64,000 nt of DNA from Xanthomonas sp. (GCA_018262705.1 JADFDQ010000007.1:79230-143229), one strand, 5' to 3'; positions 9,504-18,357 are shown, counted from the first letter of the stretch. The notes: generated from the letters alone by a model not told the origin. Translations and numbers: made by a program.

Positions 9504-10175
9504 ATGCAGCCGACCGTCATCGCGCCGTCGATCCTTTCCGCCGATTTCGCCCGCTTGGGCGAAGAGGTGGATGCCGTGCTCGCCGCCGGCGCCGACTGGA
9601 TCCACTTCGACGTGATGGACAACCACTACGTCCCCAACCTCACCATCGGCCCGCTGGTGTGTCAGGCGCTGCGCAAGCACGGCGTCACCGCGCCGATCGA
9701 CGTGCACCTGATGGTGGAACCGGTGGACGGTTTGATCCCGATGTTCGCCGAGGCCGGCGCCTCCAGCATCAGCTTCCATCCCGAAGCCAGCAAACACGTC
9801 CACCGCAGCGTCCAGCTGATCAAGTCGCTGGGCTGCCGGGCCGGGCTGGTGTTCAATCCGGCCGCCTCGCTGGACGTGCTGGACACCCTGCTGGACGAAA
9901 TTGATTACGTGCTGCTGATGTCGGTCAACCCCGGCTTCGGCGGCCAGTCGTTCATCCCCTCGGCGCTCAAGCAATTGCGCACAGTGCGCGCGCTGATCGA
10001 CGCCAGCGGACGCCCGATCCGTCTGGAAATCGACGGCGGCGTGAAGCCCGACAACATCGCCGAAATCGCGCGCGCCGGCGCCGACACCTTCGTCGCCGGC
10101 AGCGCCATCTTTGGCAAAACGGACTATGCCGCCGTAATCGCGCAGATGAAGCAGGCGGTGGCAGCGGTGCGCTGA
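9504..10175 (+). CDS. rpe: Ribulose-phosphate 3-epimerase
   Basis: 223-residue TIM-barrel enzyme interconverting ribulose-5-phosphate and xylulose-5-phosphate in the pentose phosphate pathway. Catalytic and metal-binding segments are visible: [44 protein letters not shown] and EIDGGV. The start is the ATG directly before [14 protein letters not shown]. In related genomes rpe sits close to trpE; here an 8-kb accessory segment follows. Confidence 0.96.
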   Translation: MQPTVIAPSILSADFARLGEEVDAVLAAGADWIHFDVMDNHYVPNLTIGPLVCQALRKHGVTAPIDVHLMVEPVDGLIPMFAEAGASSISFHPEASKHVHRSVQLIKSLGCRAGLVFNPAASLDVLDTLLDEIDYVLLMSVNPGFGGQSFIPSALKQLRTVRALIDASGRPIRLEIDGGVKPDNIAEIARAGADTFVAGSAIFGKTDYAAVIAQMKQAVAAVR

Positions 10176-10227
10176 GCGGCGCAGGTGACGCCTTGCATCG
10201 CTTATGCTGCAAGGCGGAGGAAGCCGC

Positions 10228-13200
10228 ATGGCCCTGAGCCTCAACGAAATCCGCGAACGTGCCCGCGCTTTTGCCCGCGAATGGGCCACTGAGACCAGCG
10301 AGCGCGCCGAAGCGCAAAGTTTCTGGAACGAATTTTTCAACGTGTTCGGCGTGCAGCGCCGCCGCGTGGCGGTGTTCGAGCAAAAAGCGCAGCGCTTCAA
10401 CGGCAGCGTGCACGGCCGCATCGACATGTTCTGGCCCGGCGTGCTGCTGGCCGAGCACAAAAGCGCGGGCGTGGATTTGGAGGCCGCCTTCGGGCAGGCC
10501 ACCGATTACTTTGCCGGCCTGAAAGATGCCGAGTTGCCGCGCCATGTGCTGGTCTCGGATTTCCAGCGCTTCGTGCTGCACGATCTGGAAACCGGCGAGC
10601 GCAGCGACTTCCCACTGAATGATCTGCCCAAAGAAATCGGCCGCTTCGGGTTTATCAGCGGCTACCAGACCCGCAGCTACAAGGAAGAAGACCCCGTCAA
10701 CGTGCAGGCCGCCGAGCGCATGGGCCGCCTGCACGATGCGCTGAAGGCGGCGGGCTTCGACGGGCACGCGCTGGAGCTGCTGCTGGTGCGGCTGCTGTTC
10801 TGCCTGTTTGCCGACGATACCGGCATCTTCCCGCGCCAGAGTTTTCACGAACTCATCAGCCAGCGCACCCGCGAGGATGGCAGTGATTTGGGGATGTGGG
10901 TGGGGCGCATTTTCCAGGTGCTCAACACCGCGCCGGACAAACGCCAAACCACGCTGGACGAACAACTGGCCGAGCTGCCATATGTCAACGGCAAGCTGTT
11001 TGACGAACTCATTCCGCTGGCCGATTTCAACGCCCAGTTGCGCGGCCTGTTGCTGGACGCCAGCGCACTGGACTGGAGCCGCATCAGCCCGGCCATTTTC
11101 GGCTCGATGTTCCAGTCGGTGATGGACGCCAAAGCGCGCCGCAACCTGGGCGCGCACTACACCAGCGAGAAGAACATCCTCAAACTCATCGGTCCGTTGT
11201 TTTTGGATGCACTGAAAGAGGCGTTGCACAAAGCCGGCACCGATGAAAAAAAGCTGGCGCAGTTGCACCGCACATTGGCCACCCTGAAATTCCTGGATCC
11301 GGCCTGCGGCTGCGGCAATTTTTTGGTGATTGCCTACCGCGAATTGCGCCTGCTGGAACTGGAGGTGCTCAAGCGCCAGTTTGCCAAGCAGCAGTCGGTG
11401 CTGGCGCATGTGCAAGACCATGTGTTGCTGGATGTGGATCAGTTTTACGGGATCGAAATCGAAGAGTTCCCGGCGCAGATTGCGCAGGTGGCGATGTGGT
11501 TGATGGATCACCAGATGAATCTGCGCGTGTCCGAGCAGTTCGGCGAAAACGTGGTGCGCCTGCCGCTGCGCAAGTCGGCCACGATTGTGCATGGCAATGC
11601 GTTGCGGCTGGATTGGAATGACGTGGTGCCGGCGGCGCAGCTGGGTTTTATGTTGGGGAATCCGCCGTTTGTGGGCTCCAAGTTGATGAGCGCCGAACAG
11701 CGCGAGGATTTGCTGGCTGTGGCGGGCCCGCTGAAAGGCGCGGGCGTGCTGGATTTTGTGAGCGCGTGGTATTTGAAGGCGGCGCATTACCTTGCTATGG
11801 ACGACATGCAGCCTGCTTTTGCTCGTCATTCCCGCGAAGGCGGGAATCCAGCTCTTGAAAGCCAACGCCAGAATCAAATGCTGGATCCCCGCCTGCGCGG
11901 GGATGACGAGAAAAGGCGCGGGAATCAGGGCATTCGTGTCGCCTTTGTCTCCACCAATTCCATCACCCAAGGCGAGCAGGTGGGTGTGCTGTGGGGCGCG
12001 ATGTTGAATATGGGCATGCGCATTTTTTTCGCCCATCGTACGTTTCGCTGGAACAACGAAGCCAAGGGCGTGGCGGCGGTGCATTGCGTGATCGTGGGCT
12101 TTGCGCAGGGCGATGTGCAGCCCAAGCAGTTGTTTGATTACGAGGACATTGCCGGTGAGCCGCATCGGTTGTTGGCGGACAATATCAATCCGTATCTGGT
12201 GGATGCGGCGGATGTGGTGCTGCCCAATCGCAGCAAGCCCGTTTGCGATGTTCCGACCATCGGCATCGGCAACAAGCCCATCGACGGCGGCAATTATTTG
12301 TTCACCACCGAAGATCGCGATGCGTTCATCGCCAAAGAACCCGCCTCGGCAAACTGGTTCCGGCGTTGGCTGGGGTCGGATGAATTCATCAACGGCTGGG
12401 AGCGCTGGTGCCTGTGGTTGGGTGACTGCCCGCCAGCACAGCTGCGCGCCATGCCGGAATGCCTGAAGCGTGTGGAAGCGGTGCGCAAATTGCGACTGGA
12501 AAGCAAGAGCGCGCCCACGCAGAAATTGGCGGCCACGCCGACGCGGTTTCATGTGGAGAACATTCCCGACGACAGCTATCTGGTGATCCCGGAAGTGTCA
12601 TCCGAGCGGCGCAACTTCATTCCCATCGGCTTCATGTCTCCGGAAACCTTGTGCAGCAATCTTGTGAAAATCGTGCCGCATGCCACGCTGTTTCACTTCG
12701 GCATCGTCACATCCACCATGCACATGGCATGGACGCGCGCAGTCTGTGGTCGGCTGGAAAGCCGCTACCGCTACTCCGCCGGCATCGTCTACAACAACTT
12801 CCCCTGGCCCGAACTGACCGACCCCGCCACCGTAGGAGCGCACCGCAGGGGCGCGACCGACAACAACGCCACCCCAATCGCGCCCCTGCGGTGCGCTCCT
12901 ACGGGCAGCGTGCAAGGCGGCGCGGCCGGCAACAACGCCAACCCCATCGCGCCCCTGCGGTGCGCTCCTACGGGCGGCGCGCAAGGCGACGCGGCAGGCA
13001 ACAACGCCACCCCAATCGCGCCCCTGCGGTGCGCTCCTACGGGCAGCGTGCAAGGCGGCGCGACCGACGACAACGCCACCCCAATCGCGCCCCTGCGGTG
13101 CGCTCCTACGGGCAGCGTGCAAGGTGATGACAACAAACACCGCGCTGCCATCGAGACCGCCGCACAAGCCGTCCTAAACGCCCGCGCCCAATTCCCAGAC

Positions 13201-13449
13201 GCCACCCTGGCCGACCTCTACGACCCCCTCACCATGCCGGCGGCGCTGGTCAAAGCCCACGCCGCCCTCGACAAAGCCGTGGACGCCGCCTACACCGCTG
13301 CTGAAAAAACCGCCGGCCGCAAACCCCCCAAACTCACCACCGACGCCGAGCGCGTGGCCTTCCTGTTCGAACGCTACCAAGCCCTCACCAGCTTGCTGCC
13401 AGCGACAAAAGCGAAGGCGGTGCGTAAGCGCAAGGGGGCTTCCGAATGA
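10228..13449 (+). CDS. MmeI-family type IIG restriction-modification enzyme with two repeat insertions
   Basis: 1073-residue single-chain enzyme that should methylate and cut DNA. The N-terminus has the MmeI-type nuclease signature: Asp66 in GRIDMFWPG, then nine residues, then Glu76-His-Lys78, matching D-X9-ExK. The gamma-class methyltransferase follows with SAM motif DPACGCGNF (residues 357-365) and catalytic NPPF (478-481), then a target-recognition region. MmeI itself is about 920 residues; the excess is accounted for by two stretches encoded by genomic repeats, residues about 532-566 and 869-966, both in frame. The start is the second in-frame ATG, preceded by GGAGG at 7-bp spacing. The first insertion lies in the methyltransferase half, about 50 residues after NPPF and just before the conserved [12 protein letters not shown] segment, so activity is uncertain. 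Confidence 0.9.
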   Translation: MALSLNEIRERARAFAREWATETSERAEAQSFWNEFFNVFGVQRRRVAVFEQKAQRFNGSVHGRIDMFWPGVLLAEHKSAGVDLEAAFGQATDYFAGLKDAELPRHVLVSDFQRFVLHDLETGERSDFPLNDLPKEIGRFGFISGYQTRSYKEEDPVNVQAAERMGRLHDALKAAGFDGHALELLLVRLLFCLFADDTGIFPRQSFHELISQRTREDGSDLGMWVGRIFQVLNTAPDKRQTTLDEQLAELPYVNGKLFDELIPLADFNAQLRGLLLDASALDWSRISPAIFGSMFQSVMDAKARRNLGAHYTSEKNILKLIGPLFLDALKEALHKAGTDEKKLAQLHRTLATLKFLDPACGCGNFLVIAYRELRLLELEVLKRQFAKQQSVLAHVQDHVLLDVDQFYGIEIEEFPAQIAQVAMWLMDHQMNLRVSEQFGENVVRLPLRKSATIVHGNALRLDWNDVVPAAQLGFMLGNPPFVGSKLMSAEQREDLLAVAGPLKGAGVLDFVSAWYLKAAHYLAMDDMQPAFARHSREGGNPALESQRQNQMLDPRLRGDDEKRRGNQGIRVAFVSTNSITQGEQVGVLWGAMLNMGMRIFFAHRTFRWNNEAKGVAAVHCVIVGFAQGDVQPKQLFDYEDIAGEPHRLLADNINPYLVDAADVVLPNRSKPVCDVPTIGIGNKPIDGGNYLFTTEDRDAFIAKEPASANWFRRWLGSDEFINGWERWCLWLGDCPPAQLRAMPECLKRVEAVRKLRLESKSAPTQKLAATPTRFHVENIPDDSYLVIPEVSSERRNFIPIGFMSPETLCSNLVKIVPHATLFHFGIVTSTMHMAWTRAVCGRLESRYRYSAGIVYNNFPWPELTDPATVGAHRRGATDNNATPIAPLRCAPTGSVQGGAAGNNANPIAPLRCAPTGGAQGDAAGNNATPIAPLRCAPTGSVQGGATDDNATPIAPLRCAPTGSVQGDDNKHRAAIETAAQAVLNARAQFPDATLADLYDPLTMPAALVKAHAALDKAVDAAYTAAEKTAGRKPPKLTTDAERVAFLFERYQALTSLLPATKAKAVRKRKGASE
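11824..11908. repeat. Palindromic repeat element inside the MmeI-family gene
   Basis: An 85-bp element with terminal CGTCAT / ATGACG and two internal hairpins (TTCCCGCGAAGGCGGGAA and CCCCGCCTGCGCGGGG). It is translated in frame as HSREGGNP ... LDPRLRGDD, the characteristic peptide of this intergenic repeat family when it is read through. A degraded relative lies at 42629-42737. Confidence 0.85.
12832..13125. repeat. In-frame 69-bp tandem repeat array derived from a dispersed repeat
   Basis: The motif GCGCCCCTGCGGTGCGCTCC begins at 12880, 12949, 13018 and 13087, an exact 69-bp (23-codon) period, so four units are fused in frame to the MmeI-family gene. An inverted copy (GTAGGAGCGCACCGCAGGGG) starts the array at 12832. 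Each unit encodes [11 protein letters not shown] plus a variable Gly/Asn linker. The same 25-bp repeat occurs elsewhere in the window as intergenic DNA (19803, 30865, 43746). Confidence 0.92.
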
Positions 13450-14105
13450 ACTATTTCGGATCGTGGTTACTTGCGTGTGTACTGCCATGGCTAACTGCCT
13501 GCACCCAGCAACCCTCCGCGCCGCAACCGCAGCGTGCCAAACCACTGGATCCGGCAACCACGGCCGCACGCATGGCGGCACTGCAAGGCGCGGCGATTGC
13601 CGGCGATCAAGGCGCCGTGCGCGCCCAGATGGATGCAATGTCGGACGATATGCGCCGCAGTATGCGCATCCCGGACCCGGCGCGCCGCATCCCGGCGGAG
13701 CCAGCGCGTGAAGCGGCGAAAACGGTTGCCGGTGTCAGTTCCGCTGCTTGGGTGGATGCCGAAAATTTGTTGGTGATGGTGGACGGTGCTGGCTATCGCA
13801 GCAACGCCATGATCGACCAGATTTGCATGCAGCTAGAGCCGCTGAGCGATACCTTGTGGGTGACAGTGCATCTACAAAATCGCCGCGCAAAAACGGGCGA
13901 AGACTTGGAAATCATCAGCCGTAATTGCCAACTGGCGGCAGGCGAGCGCACGTTTATGGGAAGCCAGCGTCAGTTGAATGTGGTGGATCCGTCCGTGCGT
14001 GCCCAGCAGCAAGCAAACCAAGCGTGGGCGCGGCAGGCGCAAGCACGCAAAGCCGCCGATGACCGCGCCAACGCCGAGACATTGCGTAATATTCCCGAGA
14101 TGTGA
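13446..14105 (+). CDS. Predicted lipoprotein of unknown function, coupled to the restriction enzyme gene
   Basis: 219-residue protein with a signal peptide ending in the lipobox LTAC (Cys19), so probably anchored in a membrane facing the periplasm. The mature part begins with a Pro/Gln-rich linker, then a helical segment (residues about 40-70), a mixed region with SSAAWVDAENLLVMVDGAG, and a Gln/Ala/Arg-rich helical tail from about residue 185. Two Cys in the mature domain (ICMQ and RNCQL) could form a disulfide. The ATG overlaps the preceding stop as ATGA, so it is co-translated with the MmeI-family enzyme, an unusual partner. I recognise no family. Confidence 0.8.
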   Translation: MNYFGSWLLACVLPWLTACTQQPSAPQPQRAKPLDPATTAARMAALQGAAIAGDQGAVRAQMDAMSDDMRRSMRIPDPARRIPAEPAREAAKTVAGVSSAAWVDAENLLVMVDGAGYRSNAMIDQICMQLEPLSDTLWVTVHLQNRRAKTGEDLEIISRNCQLAAGERTFMGSQRQLNVVDPSVRAQQQANQAWARQAQARKAADDRANAETLRNIPEM

Positions 14106-14197
14106 TTACGTAAGGGGTCACACGGCCCACTTTCATTGGCTGCGACGCGGCTAAAAGGGCGCAAACGCCTCCAGCACAATCTATTCGGAGCCACGTC

Positions 14198-14980
14198 ATG
14201 ACCACCCCACTGATGTCGGCCGTATTTTTGGGCCACGGCAGCCCGATGAACGCGTTGGAGCACAACCGCTATACCGAAGCGTGGCGGGCGTTCGGGGAAT
14301 CGGTGCCCGCGCCGCGTGCAATCCTGGCAGTGTCGGCGCATTGGTATGTGGATGGCTTGGCGCTGACAGCGATGCCGCAGCCGCGCACGATCCATGATTT
14401 CGGTGGGTTTCCGCAGGCCTTGTTCGATGTGCAATACCCCGCGCCGGGGTTGCCGGCGTTGGCCGAAGAAGTGGCCGATCTGGTGGCGCCGGATTACATC
14501 GCTGGGCTTGATCGCACGCAGTGGGGGCTGGATCACGGCACCTGGTCGGTGTTGGTGCATGCCTTTCCCAAGGCCGATATCCCGGTGGTGCAACTGTCCC
14601 TGGATGCGCGCAAATCATTGGACTGGCATCTGGCCTTGGGCGCGAAGCTGGCGGCGCTGCGCGAGCGCGGCGTGTTGATCGTGGGCAGCGGCAATGTGGT
14701 GCACAACCTGCGCGCGATGGATTGGCACACCCCTGATGGTGCATTCGATTGGGCGCAGCGTTTCAATACCGATGCGATGGCGTTGCTGCAAGCGCGCCCG
14801 GAGGACATCCCTACGCTGGACAGCCATCGCGACTACCGCATGGCGGTGCCCACGCCCGACCACTTCCTGCCGCTGCTGTACATCGCCGGCCTGGCCGCGG
14901 CCGCCAGCAGCAAGCCGCAAGTGCTGGTGGATGGCTACACCTATGGCGCGTTGTCGATGACGGCGTATGCGGTGCGGTAA
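14198..14980 (+). CDS. ygiD: 4,5-DOPA dioxygenase extradiol (LigB/YgiD family)
   Basis: 260-residue extradiol dioxygenase-fold protein. The Zn/Fe-binding and catalytic His residues are visible in [27 protein letters not shown] and [12 protein letters not shown]. YgiD proteins cleave L-DOPA to betalamic-acid-type products in vitro; the physiological substrate is unclear. It has its own 92-bp upstream gap and is not obviously coupled to the lipoprotein gene before it. Confidence 0.9.
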   Translation: MTTPLMSAVFLGHGSPMNALEHNRYTEAWRAFGESVPAPRAILAVSAHWYVDGLALTAMPQPRTIHDFGGFPQALFDVQYPAPGLPALAEEVADLVAPDYIAGLDRTQWGLDHGTWSVLVHAFPKADIPVVQLSLDARKSLDWHLALGAKLAALRERGVLIVGSGNVVHNLRAMDWHTPDGAFDWAQRFNTDAMALLQARPEDIPTLDSHRDYRMAVPTPDHFLPLLYIAGLAAAASSKPQVLVDGYTYGALSMTAYAVR

Positions 14981-15065
14981 AAGGAGGCAGAGAACATTTC
15001 CGTTTGAAATGCGCCGCGAACGGGGTGCGCCCGGGAAATGTTCTCCGTCCCTTGGGGCGGACGTC

Positions 15066-15356
15066 TTACGCCGCCAGCCGCACGATCTTCCGGGTGAGCT
15101 TGCCCAAGGCGTGATGCGCCACTTCAAGGTCGTAATCGGCTTGCAGGCCAAGCCAGAACCGTTCGCTGCTGCCCAATGCCGCCGCCAGCCGCACGGCGCT
15201 GTCGGCGCTGATGCCGCGCTTGCCCAAAACAATTTCGTTGATCCGGCGCGGCGGCACGCCCATCGTTCGCGCCAGCGCGTTTTGGCTGATTCCCAGCGGC
15301 GCCAGGAATTATTCCTGCAGCACTTCGCCGGGATGGATGTTGGCAAGTTTGACCAT
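15066..15356 (-). pseudogene. higA-type antitoxin with an in-frame nonsense codon
   Basis: Translating from the ATG at 15356 gives MVKLANIHPGEVLQE, then TAA (15309-15311), then FLAPLGISQNALARTMGVPP and a normal helix-turn-helix ending QADYDLEVAHHALGKLTRKIVRLAA. In the HigA/VapI family the residue at the stop is usually Glu (PGEVLxEEF), so a single GAA to TAA change explains it. The rest of the roughly 96-codon frame is intact. An internal ATG (15263) would drop the first HTH helices, so a working antitoxin is unlikely. Confidence 0.85.
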
Positions 15357-15372
15357 GAGTTGTCTCCGGCGG

Positions 15373-15654
15373 TCAGTGGTAGTCAACGATCGTGGCGTTG
15401 TGTGCATCGCCTTGGTTCCAGACAAAACAAATGCGCCATTGATCGTTGATGCGAATGCTGTGCTGCCCTTTGCGGTTGCCCTTGAGCGCTTCCAGCCGGT
15501 TGGCCGGTGGGATGCTCAGATCGTCAAGTGACACCGCCGCGTTGAGCATGCGCAACTTGCGGCGTGCCACCTGCGAGATCGCAGCGGGCAGCCGTCGCGA
15601 GGCGGTGCCTTGCCACGGCAATTCGGCTTCCTTGTCGGAAAAACTGCGGATATG
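15373..15654 (-). pseudogene. higB-type toxin lacking a normal start codon
   Basis: The frame reads IRSFSDKEAELPWQGTASRR and continues through VARRKLRMLNAAVSLDDL and GQHSIRINDQWRICFVWNQGD to IVDYH, the RelE/ParE-like HigB toxin (an mRNA interferase acting at the ribosome). Where the family has ATG before IRSF there is CAT, and a stop lies three codons further upstream; no ATG, GTG or TTG is available before an internal TTG (15621) that would remove the first 11 residues. The gene precedes higA by 16 bp, the usual order. Start loss plus the antitoxin nonsense codon indicates a decayed module. Low-level initiation at ATC or TTG cannot be excluded. Confidence 0.75.
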
Positions 15655-15661
15655 GGGTGGC

Positions 15662-15680
15662 TATAACGGAATACGTTATA
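15662..15680. promoter_or_regulatory. Candidate HigA operator of the decayed module
   Basis: TATAACG-GAATA-CGTTATA is a perfect 7-bp inverted repeat with a 5-bp spacer, just upstream of the toxin frame. Its AT-rich core stands out from the surrounding GC-rich DNA. Position and symmetry fit the autoregulatory operator of a higBA promoter; it remains intact although both genes are damaged. Confidence 0.65.
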
Positions 15681-15884
15681 ACCCGCGATGCGGATGGTTC
15701 ATTTTGTTGGCTGTGCTTGTGAAGTGTCAGGGCAGAGCGCGGCGGCTTCGGCCGGCGTTCGGATTCGGCAATGGCGGCGCGCAGACTATGGTAGCGGCGC
15801 TTGCAGTGTCCATCGCCACCGTCTCACGTCCTGCGACGCGCAGTCGCTACGCTGCGGCGACGACAAGCAGCCGGAGCAAAACCC

Positions 15885-16052
15885 ATGGACGACGATGCTG
15901 TATTCGATATCGACGACCCGTGTATACCGATTGAAATCCGCGAGCACGCGGCACTGTTCCGAACCCCGGTACGCTACGTGGGGCTGGACGGGGCGGACTT
16001 CTATCTGTTTGCCGAAGACGGGGAGTTGGTGGACATCGGTTATCTGAAATGA
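15885..16052 (+). CDS. Small acidic protein of unknown function
   Basis: 55-residue frame beginning MDDDAVFDIDDPCIPIEIREH and ending FAEDGELVDIGYLK; strongly acidic, no membrane segment. GGAG lies nine bases before the ATG. It is 80 bp upstream of the PcfJ-HIRAN gene on the same strand and may belong to the same unit. I recognise no family; the frame could start further upstream, but the arginine-rich upstream translation looks non-coding. Confidence 0.55.
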   Translation: MDDDAVFDIDDPCIPIEIREHAALFRTPVRYVGLDGADFYLFAEDGELVDIGYLK

Positions 16053-16132
16053 ACTCGTGGATGCGCCGTCGCAGTCTATGAGACGGCGACAGGAAATGCT
16101 TGCGCTTAATGACCACGATTGGGTTTTGATCC

Positions 16133-18115
16133 ATGCACGCTCTTGCACTCAGCGCGCCACAAACGAGCCACAACCGGATGATGGTGCGTGCGCACGTCTG
16201 GGTGCCGGTGCAATGCTTTTACGATCGGGCCGAAACGCAGCGGTATTGCTGGCTGTGGCTGCTGCGCGGCGACGGGCAGGTGTGCGCACTGCAACTTGCA
16301 GCGCATCATCTCGGCTGTGACGCGCTGTTGCCGGAGGTGTTGCAGTGGGTGGATGGTGATGCTGCTGCCAAGGCATCGCATCCGGCACTGCGCGAGGCCG
16401 CCGTGCTACCCAATGCGCCCATCGTCCCGACCCTGCGCTGGTCGTTGTCGTGGGGGCATCCGGTGCAGCGCGCCATTCGCGTATTCGCCCACAGCCTGCA
16501 AGCCGATATCATGGAGGCGTTGGGATCGCTGGAATTTCCGCACACCTTTTTCGGAACCGTCCAGAACTACAACCGCCTTGCTTGCGAGCCGGCGCGGGAT
16601 CGCCGCATGCAGGCGTTGGCCGAGTTTCCGGCGTGGCTGGCAACAGTGCTGCTGGAGCCCGTCGGGGGGCCGAAACTGCTCGACAACGATGACGATGAGG
16701 ATCGCTATTCGCGGCGCTCACAGACTGCGTTCTCTGGCCTGCTGGTATCTCGCAATCCGCGCCGCCAACCACGGCAGGCGATGGAAGATTTGTTCGACGC
16801 CATCGACCATGGCCGGGATTTGATCGGCGCGATTGCCGATTATTACAAGGTCGATCGTGCGTTGGTGCGCTCGCCCTGGGGTCGTGAGCCGTGGCAGCAC
16901 GGGGCGATTCCCGGCGTTGTGGTGTCGCTGCTGCATGCACTGCCGGCGCACGTTCGGCCCAGCAAGCGCGAGGATGTGCAGCGGCGCTTGCCCGCACTGG
17001 ATGCGTTGCCGGTGCGGCTGCAGTCACAGGCCGATACGCTGCGCTTGGCGATGCCGTTCAAGCGCGACTGGAACACGGTCTGGCGCACGTTGGAGCGCGA
17101 GTTTCCCAATCTGCCGCAGGCGTTGCGGGATTGCCGAGATTTTCTGAATACCGCGCTGGAGACGACGCTGCTGCCCGCCAGGCTCATCGAAATCGACAGC
17201 CATCGACTGGCATTGGCGTGGGTGGCGCGACGTGGCCTGCGTGCGCTGCTGAACGCTTCGCGCCATTGGCACGCATTGCCGCTGGTGGAGCGGCCGCCTG
17301 ACACGACGCTCTCCGCAACGCCCAAAGCGCCCCTGATCCCGATGTTCGGCGAAATGAAGCTGGATTCAGGTCGCGCCTGGGAGCTGTCGACTCACAGCGC
17401 GCTCGTCGAAGAGGGCAAGACCATGTCGCATTGCGTGGGTAGTTATTGGAACGATTGCGTGCGCGAAGGCATCCGCATCGTCCATTTGGAAACCACACAA
17501 GGCGAGCAGGCGACGTTGCAGTTGGGGTTTGCTGTCGGTGCGCCAGAACCAAGACTGCATCAACAACAATTGTCGGGGATCGCGAACGCCGCGCCATCCG
17601 AAGAAATGGAGGCACTGGCCGATGCGGTGGTGGCCCAGTTGCTGCGCATGGGGCAAACGGTGCGTACCCAGCTCAACCGGATCTCCGAGCAAGTGCAGCG
17701 CGAACAGAAAGCGTCGTCATTCCAGCACGCGCCCAGCATGCGCCCGCTGGATGCGCGGCTGCGCACGCAACTGGCGCAGGTGTTGGACTATGCCCAGGCG
17801 CAGGAGGATTGGTGCGTGCCGGACAATGCGCTGCTGTTGGGCGAGGTGGCGGGATTTCAGCATGGGCATGCGACGGATCTCATCTCCCAACTGTGCGTGG
17901 GCGATACGCTTGAACTGGTGCGAGAGCCGGACAATCCGCATGACCCGCTGGCGATTCGCATCGACTGGAACGGCATCAAGCTGGGCTATGTGCGCCGCGC
18001 GGACAATTCGCCGATTGCGCGTCTGCTCGACCATGGCGAGTCGCTGGCGGCGCGAATCCTGACCCTGGCGGACAATGGCTGGGCGCCGGTGGGGTTCGTG
18101 GTGATGTCGGCTTGA
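16133..18115 (+). CDS. PcfJ-like / HIRAN domain fusion protein
   Basis: 660-residue soluble protein. Around residues 405-470 it carries a PcfJ-like core: EEGKTMSHCVGSYWNDCVREG, with MSHCVGSYWNDC at 431-442, then IRIVHLETTQGEQATLQLGF. The C-terminus (about 568-655) is a HIRAN domain: VAGFQHGHATDLI, LELVREPDNPHDPLAIRIDW, GIKLGYVRRADN. HIRAN domains bind DNA 3' ends in Rad5/HLTF proteins and occur in bacterial proteins of unclear role; PcfJ-like proteins occur on plasmids and mobile elements. The N-terminal 400 residues are helical and unrecognised, with an Asp-rich patch near 186-192. No nuclease or helicase motif is visible. The start lacks a good ribosome-binding site; ATG 16178 is an alternative. 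Confidence 0.75.
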   Translation: MHALALSAPQTSHNRMMVRAHVWVPVQCFYDRAETQRYCWLWLLRGDGQVCALQLAAHHLGCDALLPEVLQWVDGDAAAKASHPALREAAVLPNAPIVPTLRWSLSWGHPVQRAIRVFAHSLQADIMEALGSLEFPHTFFGTVQNYNRLACEPARDRRMQALAEFPAWLATVLLEPVGGPKLLDNDDDEDRYSRRSQTAFSGLLVSRNPRRQPRQAMEDLFDAIDHGRDLIGAIADYYKVDRALVRSPWGREPWQHGAIPGVVVSLLHALPAHVRPSKREDVQRRLPALDALPVRLQSQADTLRLAMPFKRDWNTVWRTLEREFPNLPQALRDCRDFLNTALETTLLPARLIEIDSHRLALAWVARRGLRALLNASRHWHALPLVERPPDTTLSATPKAPLIPMFGEMKLDSGRAWELSTHSALVEEGKTMSHCVGSYWNDCVREGIRIVHLETTQGEQATLQLGFAVGAPEPRLHQQQLSGIANAAPSEEMEALADAVVAQLLRMGQTVRTQLNRISEQVQREQKASSFQHAPSMRPLDARLRTQLAQVLDYAQAQEDWCVPDNALLLGEVAGFQHGHATDLISQLCVGDTLELVREPDNPHDPLAIRIDWNGIKLGYVRRADNSPIARLLDHGESLAARILTLADNGWAPVGFVVMSA

Positions 18116-18177
18116 CCCGTGAGGCGGGACGGGCCGAACAGCATGGGGTGAAGCAGGAAGCACGCTGCACGCGGCGT

Positions 18178-18206
18178 TTGTCGCACGTGCGGACTTCCGG
18201 ATAAGC
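18178..18206 (+). promoter_or_regulatory. Candidate trpE promoter
   Basis: TTGTCG (18178-18183) and GATAAG (18200-18205, 16-bp spacing) precede a short Trp-rich frame beginning at 18214. The hexamers are only partial matches. Confidence 0.35.
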
Positions 18207-18213
18207 TAGCCGC

Positions 18214-18357
18214 ATGAACCGGGCGAATTCTTCTTGTGTGCAAAGCTGGGACGGATGGCGACTGTGGCGTGGCAACGCCGCCGCACTCGCCTATCTGCCT
18301 GCTTTGAAGGACGCCGCACATGATGACGCACGCCCAGTTCCAACAATTTTCCGCTGA
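18214..18357 (+). CDS. Possible trp leader peptide
   Basis: A 47-codon frame upstream of and overlapping the trpE start encodes MNRANSSCVQSWDGWRLWRG near its N-terminus, with three Trp codons within seven residues. A Trp-rich leader immediately before trpE recalls ribosome-mediated attenuation. Against this, the peptide is long, runs past the trpE ATG, and only a weak hairpin (GGCGT/ACGCC) without a T tract is seen. Speculative. Confidence 0.3.
   Translation: MNRANSSCVQSWDGWRLWRGNAAALAYLPALKDAAHDDARPVPTIFR

Noticed and set aside
12832..13125. CRISPR-like regular repeats
   Set aside because: The 69-bp units are nearly identical over their full length, without unique spacers, and are translated in frame; no cas genes are near.
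15066..15263. A functional 65-residue antitoxin from the internal ATG
   Set aside because: It would lack the first helices of the HTH domain, and the upstream in-frame sequence is clearly homologous up to the nonsense codon.
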